DNA from: Chryseobacterium sp. | Lineage (GTDB): Bacteria; Bacteroidota; Bacteroidia; Flavobacteriales; Weeksellaceae | Assembly: GCA_031286615.1 (NCBI GenBank) | Contig: JAITUA010000021.1 | Span: 62,001-126,000 of the forward strand | DNA: 64,000 nt | Reading direction: 5' to 3' | In this document: positions 50,210 through 58,262 of the stretch, one piece after another | Position numbering within the stretch: position 1 is the first letter of the stretch | Layout: each line of letters opens with the position of its first letter | The notes under the pieces: model-generated | What the model was told of the DNA's origin: nothing | The model's database searches: none | What the model saw: only the letters and a program-made list of their open reading frames with translations | Made by a program: the position numbers and the translations under genes

Positions 50210-52097
50210 ACTTTATTGCATCTATTAGATATTGGATAGGGTTATTTTGCACAGAGATATTTTCTATTGAGGTGATATCTGTTTTTAAAAATTGAGCAAA
50301 GTACATTGCTATCATTGATTTAGAAATTTTCTTTTCATCAATAATAAAATTATACATTATATCAAAAGCAATTTGTTCATTATTTTTATTCAAAACAAAG
50401 CTTTCCCATTTTGTTTCATAATCAAGTTCTGATATTGGTTTTATGCCCTTCTTACTTTCTTTAATTCCCTTGTAATTATCTGCTCGTATCTCTTCAATAC
50501 ATTGCACAATTGATTTGAAAAGTATTTTTCTTAGAGTTGGGTGTAGAGCAATACAATATTCTAGTGTCCAAAAATTACTAATAAAAGCCCTAATAGATTG
50601 AGATTCTATGTTCGATTTTTTTTGATTTTTAAAATCATCTACGTTATATTCAGTAATAATATTATTTGCACTTCTCTTATCTTGAGGAATATTATATTTT
50701 TCAGCATATTTTATAGGACGTAAATCTAAATCATTTACTATACTAATGGGAATATCTATTTGAGGCTCTCTACTTCTTAAGAATATTTTAGAATATCTTA
50801 AAAATGCAGTATTACCAATTGGAATCACAGATACAGAAGCAGATGTTAGGCTATTGTCTATTTCATTTAATTCAAATAATTTATCAGCCAAAGCTGGAAT
50901 AATGATCTCTTCCGAAATGCCTTCGACAAATATCAAACCTTTTGCAAAGAAAAGATTAGATTTGGTTACATCTAAAAATCTTTCAAGGAATGGATAATCA
51001 GATTTTTTGAGTTTAGTATATTTTTCACCTAAAGGAAAGGCATAGTTTTTAGTACAAATGATTAAATTTTCAAGTTTTACCTTCGATGCTAAATTAGGGC
51101 TGTGTGTTGTTAAAATAAGTTGTATATCAGTGTGTTGCTGTAATGACTCTATGATTTGCATTTGAGCCTGAGGATGTAGATGTGCTTCTAATTCTTCGAC
51201 TAAGCCTAATCTTATACCATCCCAATTCCTTTTATTGAGATGTACTAATTCGGAAGACATAAAAAGTCTATTTAGTGTTCCTAATCCTACATTTATTTCA
51301 TCCTTTACTAATAATTCTAATTTTTCTAATATATTCCTCAGTTTTGCTTCTGTAACTTTTATATCAGTTTCTTTAGTGTTATCATAAAAGGATTTTAGAT
51401 ATTTGTCTATCTCGTCTTTTAGTTCCTTTCCTTTTAAGTCATTTAGTTGTGTGGTTTCATCACTTCCCAAGCCTTTAAAATAGAGGGCAATACTTTTATT
51501 AAAATCTTTAAAAATATCTATTAAAAGATGATCTCTATCTTTATCTTTAAATGCTTCATGTTTCTCAAAAATTTGTGATAGGCGTGAGGCTTTTTTAGGA
51601 ATTAATTCTGACTTAGCATCTCGTAAAGGTTTAAGATATGTTGCTTTTAGAAATTCTTTTGCGTCTGAATTTAATGAATATCCATCTTCTGGTAACCCTG
51701 CTTTAAGATCATAGGTTACAATCTTTTCATTAATTTTTGTTGACTCAAAATATACAAGAAGTATAGGTTCCGAATTATCTCCTTCTCCTTCCCAAGAAAG
51801 CCATTCGGTAAAATTTTTGGCTTCCTCTAGAGACAGATCTTTAAATAACAATTCTATTCTAAATTTTTCTGATGCCTCAAAAAAATCATCTCTTTCTGGT
51901 TTAATCCATTCCGATGCGTGTGTTTTTAGAGAAAGTTTGATTGCATCTATAACTGCTGTTTTTCCTGAGTCATTTTCTCCGATTAAAACATTTAGTCCTT
52001 TTGTAAAATCTAAATTCAGATTTGGACTGTTAATATTAAAATTTCCATCTGTTCCAAATTTTCTGAAATTCCATAGTTTAATATTTTGCAGGTACAT
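50190..52097 (-). CDS. gajA: OLD-family ATPase-nuclease, GajA-type
   Basis: A 635-residue protein. The ABC ATPase half has Walker A IGENDSGKTAVIDAI (about residue 40), a signature-like GLGTLNRLFMSSELVHL (about 270) and Walker B VEELEAHLHPQAQ (about 300). The TOPRIM half has FVEGISEEIIIPALAD (about 389) and an acidic SIVNDLDLRP (about 454). This is the GajA architecture, a DNA nuclease inhibited by nucleotides and active in Gabija phage defence. The start lies 10 bases after the stop of the DUF6150-like gene. Confidence 0.88.
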   Translation of the reverse strand: MYLQNIKLWNFRKFGTDGNFNINSPNLNLDFTKGLNVLIGENDSGKTAVIDAIKLSLKTHASEWIKPERDDFFEASEKFRIELLFKDLSLEEAKNFTEWLSWEGEGDNSEPILLVYFESTKINEKIVTYDLKAGLPEDGYSLNSDAKEFLKATYLKPLRDAKSELIPKKASRLSQIFEKHEAFKDKDRDHLLIDIFKDFNKSIALYFKGLGSDETTQLNDLKGKELKDEIDKYLKSFYDNTKETDIKVTEAKLRNILEKLELLVKDEINVGLGTLNRLFMSSELVHLNKRNWDGIRLGLVEELEAHLHPQAQMQIIESLQQHTDIQLILTTHSPNLASKVKLENLIICTKNYAFPLGEKYTKLKKSDYPFLERFLDVTKSNLFFAKGLIFVEGISEEIIIPALADKLFELNEIDNSLTSASVSVIPIGNTAFLRYSKIFLRSREPQIDIPISIVNDLDLRPIKYAEKYNIPQDKRSANNIITEYNVDDFKNQKKSNIESQSIRAFISNFWTLEYCIALHPTLRKILFKSIVQCIEEIRADNYKGIKESKKGIKPISELDYETKWESFVLNKNNEQIAFDIMYNFIIDEKKISKSMIAMYFAQFLKTDITSIENISVQNNPIQYLIDAIKYATRNV

Positions 52098-52106
52098 AGT
52101 TTAGTT

Positions 52107-52406
52107 TTATTTATCAAATTTCACATCCGTATTCCATTCAGTAAAATACACAATTTTATCTGCACCGTATTTGTCTTTCAATATATACACGATTATATCA
52201 GCCTCGTTTTTCCATTCGGTAAAAAACCACTTTCCATTTTTTGCCTGATTTTTCCATTTAGTTCTTATAACAACCCAGTCTGCATTGCTTTTGTTCTTCG
52301 CAATGAAAATTTTATAATTGGCTTCGTTTTTATTTTGAGTAATGTAAACTTTTTGAGAATACATACAGCAACTTATAAGAAGTGTAAACAATAGAAAAGC
52401 TTTCAT
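52107..52406 (-). CDS. Secreted DUF6150-like repeat protein
   Basis: A 99-residue protein with a signal peptide (MKAFLLFTLLISCCMYSQ) followed by about five short repeats of the type V-Y-I-T-x-x-K-x-x-A-D (for example KVYITQNKNEANYKIFIAKN). This fits DUF6150, a small repeat family of unknown function. The ATG at 52406 starts the signal; an upstream in-frame extension is not convincing. It ends 10 bases before the gajA-like gene, an odd partner for cytoplasmic defence genes. Confidence 0.7.
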   Translation of the reverse strand: MKAFLLFTLLISCCMYSQKVYITQNKNEANYKIFIAKNKSNADWVVIRTKWKNQAKNGKWFFTEWKNEADIIVYILKDKYGADKIVYFTEWNTDVKFDK

Positions 52407-52504
52407 GGATAGTAATTTACCCAAATTTACCAAAAAATTAATACTTTTGCCTCAGAAATAATCCCTATTTGTTAGGGTGTTAATATACATACTAAAAAAG
52501 TCTT

Positions 52505-52650
52505 GTAAGTAGAAATCGGCAAAATTTCATGTAGTAAAACAAGACGGAATTAATTGGTATGCCTATAAAGGCGTATCCGTTCCGTTGTTTTACTATGGCT
52601 TTGCCGAGCCACTACTTACAGCGTGATCTGGATACGCTGTTTTCTTTTCT
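52505..52650 (+). ncRNA. Candidate structured RNA or hairpin element with terminator
   Basis: Five nested complementary arm pairs form one long stem: GTAAGTA/TACTTAC, CGGCAAA/TTTGCCG, TAGTAAAACAA/TTGTTTTACTA, CGGAA/TTCCG and GGTATGCC/GGCGTATCC (one bulge), with apical loop TATAAA. An intrinsic terminator follows: ACAGCGT (52618-52624) with ACGCTGT (52634-52640) and TTTTCTTTTCT. No ORF fits. It may be a small RNA, a leader attenuator for the gene at 52717, or an oriT-like DNA hairpin. Apart from this element the 310-base spacer shows only a short CCCTA/TAGGG hairpin near 52462. Confidence 0.6.
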
Positions 52651-52716
52651 GATTACGGTTTTCCATAATGATTTTTTTAGAATGGCTTTTATTTTTGAAA
52701 GTTAAATTCAAATTAT

Positions 52717-53640
52717 ATGGAAACGCAACAATCTCGGCTAAAACAATGGTACGATAACAAAGTACTGCTTATTATTCTTTTCTTTTTACTTCCTCCTTTA
52801 GGTATTTATGCAATGTTAAAACACAAAACTCATACTTGGAAAAAGGTATTGTACATTACTCCTTCTGCTATTGTTACCATTTTGCTGACCACAGGAATAA
52901 TAGGCTCTTTCTTTCTAGATAGTTATAAGACCGGTCTTGATTATTATAATAAAAAAGATTTTGTAAAGGCTTATGATTTTTTTCGGATGGTAAAGTCGGA
53001 TGATAAAAATTATAATGATGCTATTACAAAAATTTCTGAAATAAAGCCTATTGTGGATAGTATAAATACTGTAAAAGAAAATGAAAAACTCACAAAAAAT
53101 CAAAGAGTAGAAGACAAAGATATAGTGAAAAAACATGAAAAAGGAATTGTTAGTACTTCATCAGATTTTCCGCTAGATCAACAAAACTTCATTAAAGCAG
53201 TTGAGCAGGCATATAGTGATTATAAGGAAGCTTCCAACGAATTAAAAAAATCAGCAATTAGAACTGAAAGAGGTAACCTCATCAAAAAAATTCTGGATGG
53301 GAAAAGAAACTTTTCAGATTGGGTTGTAGTCGTAAAAGAAATGCATACTACAGGGAAAGGAAAGGCTTATTTCACAGTTAAAATTGATGAGACTAATATA
53401 GAAATGGGAACAGTAAACAATGAGCTTTCTAATATGTTTGAAAATTCTTTAATCGAACAATCAAACCCTATTTACAATCAAATTTCTGAATTTCAGAAAG
53501 GAGATATAGTTATTATTAGTGGTTCATTTTTTCCTTCGGATAAAAGTGATTATATCCAAGAATTAAGTTTAACAGAAGAGGGCAGTATGAGGAAACCTGA
53601 ATTTCTTATAAAGTTTACCAATGTTCAAAAAAATAATTAG
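52717..53640 (+). CDS. Membrane-anchored protein of unknown function
   Basis: A 307-residue protein with two N-terminal hydrophobic segments (VLLIILFFLLPPLGIYAML, and VLYITPSAIVTILLTTGIIG). A TPR-like helical stretch follows (SYKTGLDYYNKKDFVKAYDF), then a coil, then a beta-rich C-terminal domain (SDWVVVVKEMHTTGKGKAYF) that may be an OB-like fold. No family is assigned. It lies downstream of the structured element and next to another unknown exported protein on the island. Confidence 0.65.
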   Translation: METQQSRLKQWYDNKVLLIILFFLLPPLGIYAMLKHKTHTWKKVLYITPSAIVTILLTTGIIGSFFLDSYKTGLDYYNKKDFVKAYDFFRMVKSDDKNYNDAITKISEIKPIVDSINTVKENEKLTKNQRVEDKDIVKKHEKGIVSTSSDFPLDQQNFIKAVEQAYSDYKEASNELKKSAIRTERGNLIKKILDGKRNFSDWVVVVKEMHTTGKGKAYFTVKIDETNIEMGTVNNELSNMFENSLIEQSNPIYNQISEFQKGDIVIISGSFFPSDKSDYIQELSLTEEGSMRKPEFLIKFTNVQKNN

Positions 53641-53660
53641 AAAATTAATAAAGTATTCAC

Positions 53661-54104
53661 ATGAAAACAAAAAAATGTCTTTATAAGTTCTTAGTATTTA
53701 GTTTTCTTTTGACTTTTAATTCCATTTTCAGCCAAAAGAAACAATATATTATCTTAGACAAACCGGAAATAGTTTCTTATGAAAATGTTTCAATAAAGTT
53801 TGAAAAATATTATGATATGGTTTTGGTTTCCTTGAATGCTATAAAACCAAATACCTCTGTTATTTACCGAGGAGTTGTTAGCTCTACAAAAGGCTCTTGG
53901 TTTCTGAATAGTTATTTTTCCAGTAGTGAAGGATGGCATAAGGTAGAAAGTGTAGATAAAAGCTCAGGATATTTAGATTATAATAATCAAGGAGTAATGG
54001 AATTTACTTTGTCTGATATTGTCGATGTCTATAAGATTTATATTTTTTCCAGTGAACTTCCAGATAAAGATATTGGTATATTTGTTCAGGTTAATAAAGA
54101 ATAA
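53661..54104 (+). CDS. Secreted hypothetical protein
   Basis: A 147-residue protein with a signal peptide (FLVFSFLLTFNSIFSQ) and a beta-rich body (YENVSIKFEKYYDMVLVSLN, then YRGVVSSTKGSWFLNSYFSS). No family is recognised. It begins 20 bases after the preceding membrane gene and is probably co-transcribed with it. Confidence 0.6.
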   Translation: MKTKKCLYKFLVFSFLLTFNSIFSQKKQYIILDKPEIVSYENVSIKFEKYYDMVLVSLNAIKPNTSVIYRGVVSSTKGSWFLNSYFSSSEGWHKVESVDKSSGYLDYNNQGVMEFTLSDIVDVYKIYIFSSELPDKDIGIFVQVNKE

Positions 54105-54256
54105 TTCTAAAAAAATATCAATTTTCAAATTAGTGCAAAATTGTTGTGAGGTATACTTCTAACCTAGTGAAGTTCTTCAAGTGTGTTAATATTTTAATGG
54201 TGGGGGTACTAATCCCCAAGTGACATATCTCTTAAACCCGTTGTAATAAAGAAAAA

Positions 54257-54289
54257 TCCCCTAAATTCTATAAGTAGGAAAGTAGGGGA
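54257..54289. terminator. Stem-loop between convergent island genes
   Basis: TCCCCTA and TAGGGGA form a 7-bp stem. It lies between the + strand gene ending at 54104 and the - strand gene ending at 54335, so it may terminate one or both. The spacer also has a small GGGG/CCCC hairpin near 54205. Confidence 0.45.
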
Positions 54290-54334
54290 ATAAATTGAAG
54301 CTTATTTTAATAGTTTTTTTAGTTGTACCAACCT

Positions 54335-54709
54335 CTATCTTCTAATGCTACCAAATATATTCTCAATCTGCTCTTTGTTCAGATAATTCATGTATTGTCT
54401 TAGTTCTGACGCTCTTTTATCAGAAGGTAATTGGTTGAGGTAAAATTTAATTTTTGTAAATTCACCTTTTAAGGATTCATAGATGAGGTTTCTTGTATTG
54501 TTGCTTACTTCATCACTTCCTGTACATAGTAATTTAATAATAGGTTTTAATTTTATAAATCTTTCATCCGGACTAACATAGTTAATACTCTTATGAAGTT
54601 GCTTAATATCGTCCTCAAAAAGTTCTAAGAGGTTTTCTTTTGCTTTAGTACTTAATTTATTTCGAGAACCAATTTTTCTCCCACTATTTCTTGAATTTTG
54701 TTTATCCAT
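54335..54709 (-). CDS. Small mobile-element protein with AT-hook-like N-terminus
   Basis: A 124-residue protein beginning MDKQNSRNSGRKIGSRNKLS, an AT-hook-like basic segment (G-R-K, then G-S-R-N-K) seen at the start of many small Bacteroidota mobile-element proteins. The rest is helical (ENLLELFEDDIKQLHKSINY). DNA binding is probable; a role in replication or regulation of the island is inference. It lies just beyond the iteron-like repeats. Confidence 0.55.
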   Translation of the reverse strand: MDKQNSRNSGRKIGSRNKLSTKAKENLLELFEDDIKQLHKSINYVSPDERFIKLKPIIKLLCTGSDEVSNNTRNLIYESLKGEFTKIKFYLNQLPSDKRASELRQYMNYLNKEQIENIFGSIRR

Positions 54710-54820
54710 TTAAATATGTATTTGTTGTTTTTATAAAACATCTGCATTGCTTTTTGAAAAAAAGCGTTGCTTCTATTTTTGTTTCTATATTTTTTATTAA
54801 AGATTTTATATATGTCCACC

Positions 54821-54920
54821 TTTTACTCAATATTGATGTAATTTTTACTCAAAATGAATGTAATCTTTACCCAATATAATCCATCTTTTACCCAATTTTT
54901 TTACAATCCATGTTTTACTC
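54821..54920 (-). repeat. Iteron-like direct repeats (putative origin)
   Basis: Five copies of GAGTAAAA or GGGTAAA(A) read on the minus strand; on the plus strand TTTTAC(T/C)C starts at 54821, 54843, 54865, 54886 and 54913. Spacings are 22, 22, 21 and 27 bases, so four copies lie two helical turns apart. The last copy includes the stop codon of the adjacent winged-helix gene. Confidence 0.65.
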
Positions 54921-55526
54921 ACTTCCAATTTTGTATTGCGTTTTTAATTTTTCAAATTCTTCATATATGACCGGGGATATTTTATATTGAGTTCCACTTT
55001 GTTTTATTATAAAATCTCTATCAATTAAGTCCTTCTTATGTTTAGATAGCATAGACTTTTTTAAATCTAAGTAGTAGCAAAAAGTTTCCTCATTAAAGAA
55101 TCCATTGTTATTTTTACTTTTACGGAATAGAGAATACGTTAGATATAATAATAGGTATTTTTTTAATCTGATTTTGTATGCTAGCATAAATTCAAAATAA
55201 ACAATTAGAAAATATCCACTTGAAGTAAACTTACTCACTGTATCTGCATTAAGTCTAAATATGCCTTTTTCGTATTCAATAATATGATTTTGTTCTAGAA
55301 GGACTTTTAGTTTTCTATGTAAAGTTTTCCGTGTGATCGTAGAATATAATTTCTGTTCTATTTTAGAGATATTTATTTTTCCAATTTCATTCCCTTTTGA
55401 GACTTTCATTAAGTAGTCCAATAAAATATATGATTCAAAATCTGCTAATTCCAGTTCTTTTATCACATCATAATAGATAATAATAAATGGGAATTGCAGG
55501 TGTTTTTTATTATCTTTGTACTGCAT
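54915..55526 (-). CDS. Winged-helix protein, possible replication initiator
   Basis: A 203-residue basic protein with two apparent winged-helix units: residues about 20-85 (ADFESYILLDYLMKVSKG, then TRKTLHRKLKVLLEQNHII) and about 140-195 (NEETFCYYLDLKKSMLSKHK, KDLIDRDFIIKQSGTQYKI). Tandem winged helices are typical of iteron-binding Rep_3/RepB initiators, although I do not recognise the family. The iteron-like repeats begin at its stop codon, which strengthens the idea. A transcription factor is the alternative. Confidence 0.6.
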   Translation of the reverse strand: MQYKDNKKHLQFPFIIIYYDVIKELELADFESYILLDYLMKVSKGNEIGKINISKIEQKLYSTITRKTLHRKLKVLLEQNHIIEYEKGIFRLNADTVSKFTSSGYFLIVYFEFMLAYKIRLKKYLLLYLTYSLFRKSKNNNGFFNEETFCYYLDLKKSMLSKHKKDLIDRDFIIKQSGTQYKISPVIYEEFEKLKTQYKIGSE

Positions 55527-55581
55527 AATTCATTTTGAAAAGACCTCCTCAAATTCCCTAAAAGAGGAAGTCTTTTTATTA

Positions 55582-55977
55582 TTAATTGTTGTTAAAAAGA
55601 TGTTTTTTCAATACATCTGTACTAAATTTTGATTTGTTTTTTGGATTGCGATCTGGAAAATAAAAGAAATGTAAAATTTGAGTATTATGATGGTAGTAGA
55701 CAATGATGAAATCTTTTTTCCCTTTTCCGTTAAGGTTGTTTCCAATATAAAGATTAAAGTCAATACGTATTAAACCAGTATGAAGAATTTTCTTCCTTTG
55801 TCTATCAAAGCTCATTAATACATCCGTAACGCCAGCATCTATAAGGCGCTGGTCTTTTGGAGGCTCGAATTTTAAAAAGTCAAATATATAGGGTTCATGA
55901 TTTTGAATTTTATCAAAAACACCCTTTCTTCCAGATTTAATATACTGGAAGTGTTGAAACTTAATCCCATTTGCCAT
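55582..55977 (-). CDS. Hypothetical mobile-element protein
   Basis: A 131-residue protein starting MANGIKFQHFQYIKSGRKGV. It has no signal or membrane segment and a beta-rich middle (LIRIDFNLYIGNNLNGKGKK, then DFIIVYYHHNTQILHFFYFP). The open frame extends upstream over the HTH gene, but the ATG at 55977 lies 4 bases after that gene's stop and is preferred. Similar small genes follow excisionase-like genes in Bacteroidota elements; function is unknown. Confidence 0.6.
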   Translation of the reverse strand: MANGIKFQHFQYIKSGRKGVFDKIQNHEPYIFDFLKFEPPKDQRLIDAGVTDVLMSFDRQRKKILHTGLIRIDFNLYIGNNLNGKGKKDFIIVYYHHNTQILHFFYFPDRNPKNKSKFSTDVLKKHLFNNN

Positions 55978-55981
55978 AATA

Positions 55982-56299
55982 CTAAATTTTAGGATTAGGA
56001 TTTTGTTTCTGTAACGCTCTTTCAACATCTTCAACCGAATAAAGAACGCGTTTACCTACTTTTCGAGGTACTAAGATTCCTGATTTTTGCCAATTAGATA
56101 AACTTACAAGCGAAACTTTTAAAAGTTTACTAGTTTCTTTTCTTGTAAGAAATTGGTCTTTAATAATATTCCCTGTCTGTTCGGCAGTAGTTTCATTTGA
56201 AGAATTAAATTGATTTTCTTCAAAAAACTCCTGCATTGTTTCTCTAATAACCGACTTAAGTAAATGTTTACCTTCATCGGACAGATAAAAAGAAAACAT
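55982..56299 (-). CDS. Excisionase-like helix-turn-helix protein
   Basis: A 105-residue protein. The C-terminal half is a MerR/HTH_17-type DNA-binding domain: FLTRKETSKLLKVSLVSLSN, then WQKSGILVPRKVGKRVLYSV and EDVERAL. Proteins like this near integrase genes act as excisionases or regulators. It lies about 155 bases downstream of the integrase gene on the same strand. Confidence 0.8.
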   Translation of the reverse strand: MFSFYLSDEGKHLLKSVIRETMQEFFEENQFNSSNETTAEQTGNIIKDQFLTRKETSKLLKVSLVSLSNWQKSGILVPRKVGKRVLYSVEDVERALQKQNPNPKI

Positions 56300-56454
56300 A
56301 TCTTTTTATCTTTTGAATTTTAGAAGTTTCATTCTGTAATATTAAGCATAAAAAATATAATTGGCAAATAATACTTTTATTTAAATTGTTGATAATTAAT
56401 TTGTTGGGTGGGGATAAGTGCTTTTTAATGCCTAAAATAAAAGATTTTATTATT

Positions 56455-57753
56455 TTAAATTTTTTTCAAAATATGTTTTTCATTTTTTAGTTCATCTTGT
56501 TGCTCCCAGTATTTGGCTACTTGTTCAATATGCTCTTTTTGTGTGGTTTTAATATACTTCATAAACTGAGAGTGGCTTTTATGCCCTGTAATAGCCATAA
56601 TAGTATTGTCTGGTAAATTTCCATAGTGATTTGTTGCAAAGCTTCTCCTAGCTGTATGGCTTGAAATTAATTTGAATTTTGGATAATAACCTTTTTCTTT
56701 TCTGTTTGTGTCAGGATTTTTAATATTCCCAAGTGTCATTTCGTCAATTCCGGCTTCTTTACAGACTTCTTTAATATATTCATTGAACTTTTGTTCTGAA
56801 ATAATATGTGGGAGTTGATTGTTTCTTTTTGTCAATATTTTCCTTACTTGTTGATGAATAGGTATTTCTATGATTGCCCCTGTTTTTTGAGTCTCTGAAA
56901 TAACAATAGAATTTTTGTTAAACAAGAAACTATTAATTCTTTTTAAATCGGAAATTCTTAAACCAGTCCAAACACCAATAATAAATAAATCTCTAACATT
57001 ATCTAATCTTTCATTTTGTGAGAAATCTAAATTATAGATGAGGTCAATTTCTGAAACGCTTAAATAAGTATCTATTGGTTCATCTCTTCTAAATGTAAAC
57101 TTTTTACTTTCTACTTCATGGTTTATTTCTAAGCCTTGCTCTTTTGCTTCTTTTACAAAACCTTTAATTGTGGAGATATTCTTTTCGATTAGAGTATTAG
57201 AATATTTTTTATCAGTTTTTAAATAAGATGTAAATTGTCTGTGGAAATCAAGGTTTATATCTGTGATTTTTAGACGTACTTTCCTAATCTGCTCAAAATC
57301 TTCTATCTGATTTTTAATTGTTCTATATTTTTGTATTGTTCTAGGGGATATAACCTTTCCGGTAATTGTATTTACTCTTGTTTCTGATTCTTTGGCAAAA
57401 TTTTCTATAAACGGAGCAAAGAAAATTTTATAATCTTCTATGCCTTCCGGTCTTTTATAGAAATCATTCACAACTTTTGATAGCCATTTAGAGTTAATTA
57501 TATCACCTTTGCTATAATCAATATTAAATTTCCGAATGATTTCATTCTTTAAATTTTCTATAAGAGGGTTGAATTCATTTTTAATTCGGATGTCGGTATT
57601 GGGCTTAAACTTTTGCATTTTCTCACTCCAATCGTTAGGATTAATTAAGATGTGAGATTGTGCATTACAATCAATGTTTCTTCCATGATAAAAACGGATA
57701 TTTAAACTTGATGGATTACCTTTTTTAATACAAGAAAATTTAATGCTTGCCAT
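56455..57753 (-). CDS. Tyrosine recombinase (island integrase)
   Basis: A 432-residue integrase of the Bacteroidota phage-integrase type. The N-terminal arm-binding domain (NIRFYHGRNIDC) is followed by a SAM-like core-binding domain (about 115-215). Catalytic residues are Arg in TGLRISDLKR (about 263), His-x-x-Arg in SHTARRSFATN (about 362), His in TGHKSHSQF and Tyr in MKYIKTTQ (about 398). All are present, so it should be active. It reads toward the island interior, 178 bases from attR. Confidence 0.93.
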   Translation of the reverse strand: MASIKFSCIKKGNPSSLNIRFYHGRNIDCNAQSHILINPNDWSEKMQKFKPNTDIRIKNEFNPLIENLKNEIIRKFNIDYSKGDIINSKWLSKVVNDFYKRPEGIEDYKIFFAPFIENFAKESETRVNTITGKVISPRTIQKYRTIKNQIEDFEQIRKVRLKITDINLDFHRQFTSYLKTDKKYSNTLIEKNISTIKGFVKEAKEQGLEINHEVESKKFTFRRDEPIDTYLSVSEIDLIYNLDFSQNERLDNVRDLFIIGVWTGLRISDLKRINSFLFNKNSIVISETQKTGAIIEIPIHQQVRKILTKRNNQLPHIISEQKFNEYIKEVCKEAGIDEMTLGNIKNPDTNRKEKGYYPKFKLISSHTARRSFATNHYGNLPDNTIMAITGHKSHSQFMKYIKTTQKEHIEQVAKYWEQQDELKNEKHILKKI

Positions 57754-57783
57754 TATATATTGATTAGAAGGTAAATTTAATAA

Positions 57784-57803
57784 AATCCCGATATAATCCC
57801 AAC
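57784..57803. repeat. Putative integrase arm-type sites, right end
   Basis: TCCCGATATAA then TCCCAACA, again with an 11-bp period, 30 bases upstream of the integrase start codon. It matches the left-end pair at 40713-40733 in 17 of 20 positions. Confidence 0.55.
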
Positions 57804-57930
57804 AATTTGCTTTATTTTATTGTTTTTAGGTTTGTCAATTTGTATCATTTAACACTATAAATGCTTATTAATAGAGTTTTTAAGATATTGTTTAGAAAAT
57901 TAAAGAAAAACTTGCTAAAGATAATTTTAG

Positions 57931-57947
57931 TCCCGTCTTCGCTACAA
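57931..57947 (+). repeat. Right attachment repeat (attR)
   Basis: TCCCGTCTTCGCTACAA, identical to the tRNA-Met 3' end at 40641-40657. No other tRNA sequence precedes it. Confidence 0.9.
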
Positions 57948-57985
57948 AAAAACCGCAATCATTGATTAATGATTGCGGTTTTTAT
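57948..57985 (+). terminator. Displaced native terminator of the tRNA-Met gene
   Basis: AACCGCAATCATT (57951-57963) and AATGATTGCGGTT (57968-57980) form a perfect 13-bp stem with a T run. It follows attR at once, as expected if it followed the tRNA before the island inserted. Confidence 0.8.
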
Positions 57986-58262
57986 TTTTAAGAATAACTG
58001 AAAATTTATCTTATTATTACTTACCAATTTTTTCATTTCTAAAAATTATCGTCTTTCAATAGAAAATTAAGGGAACTTCTCAGTTTTTGCGCTGTATCGA
58101 AATATTTTTAATACGGAAGGTCATTGTTTCCCTTGTATTCGCTTTCTTACAGGCTTTTTTGATCGATCTGTTTATTTATGACCTTAGGGACTTTTCTGGC
58201 AGGATAAGGGCTGTAATTAATAAACTTTGCGTTAAGTGTGACCTATCAAAATACATTATAAA

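Larger units (their letters stand above)
40658..57947. mobile_element. tRNA-Met-integrated genomic island with defence-like cargo
   Basis: The segment is bounded by a 17-bp direct repeat made from the tRNA 3' end. It encodes a tyrosine integrase just inside the right end, an excisionase-like HTH protein, a winged-helix protein beside iteron-like repeats, and cargo resembling phage defence. It is visibly more AT-rich than the flanks. No relaxase, conjugation or phage structural genes are present, so it would need help to move. The original tRNA terminator now lies beyond the right repeat. Confidence 0.88.

Noticed and set aside
54821-54920. Direct repeats as a CRISPR array
   Set aside because: The repeated word is only 8 bases with 21-27 base spacing, the intervening sequences are partly similar, and no cas genes are present.
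40658-57947. Island as a prophage or full conjugative element
   Set aside because: It has an integrase and an excisionase-like protein but no phage structural genes, relaxase, coupling protein or transfer genes.
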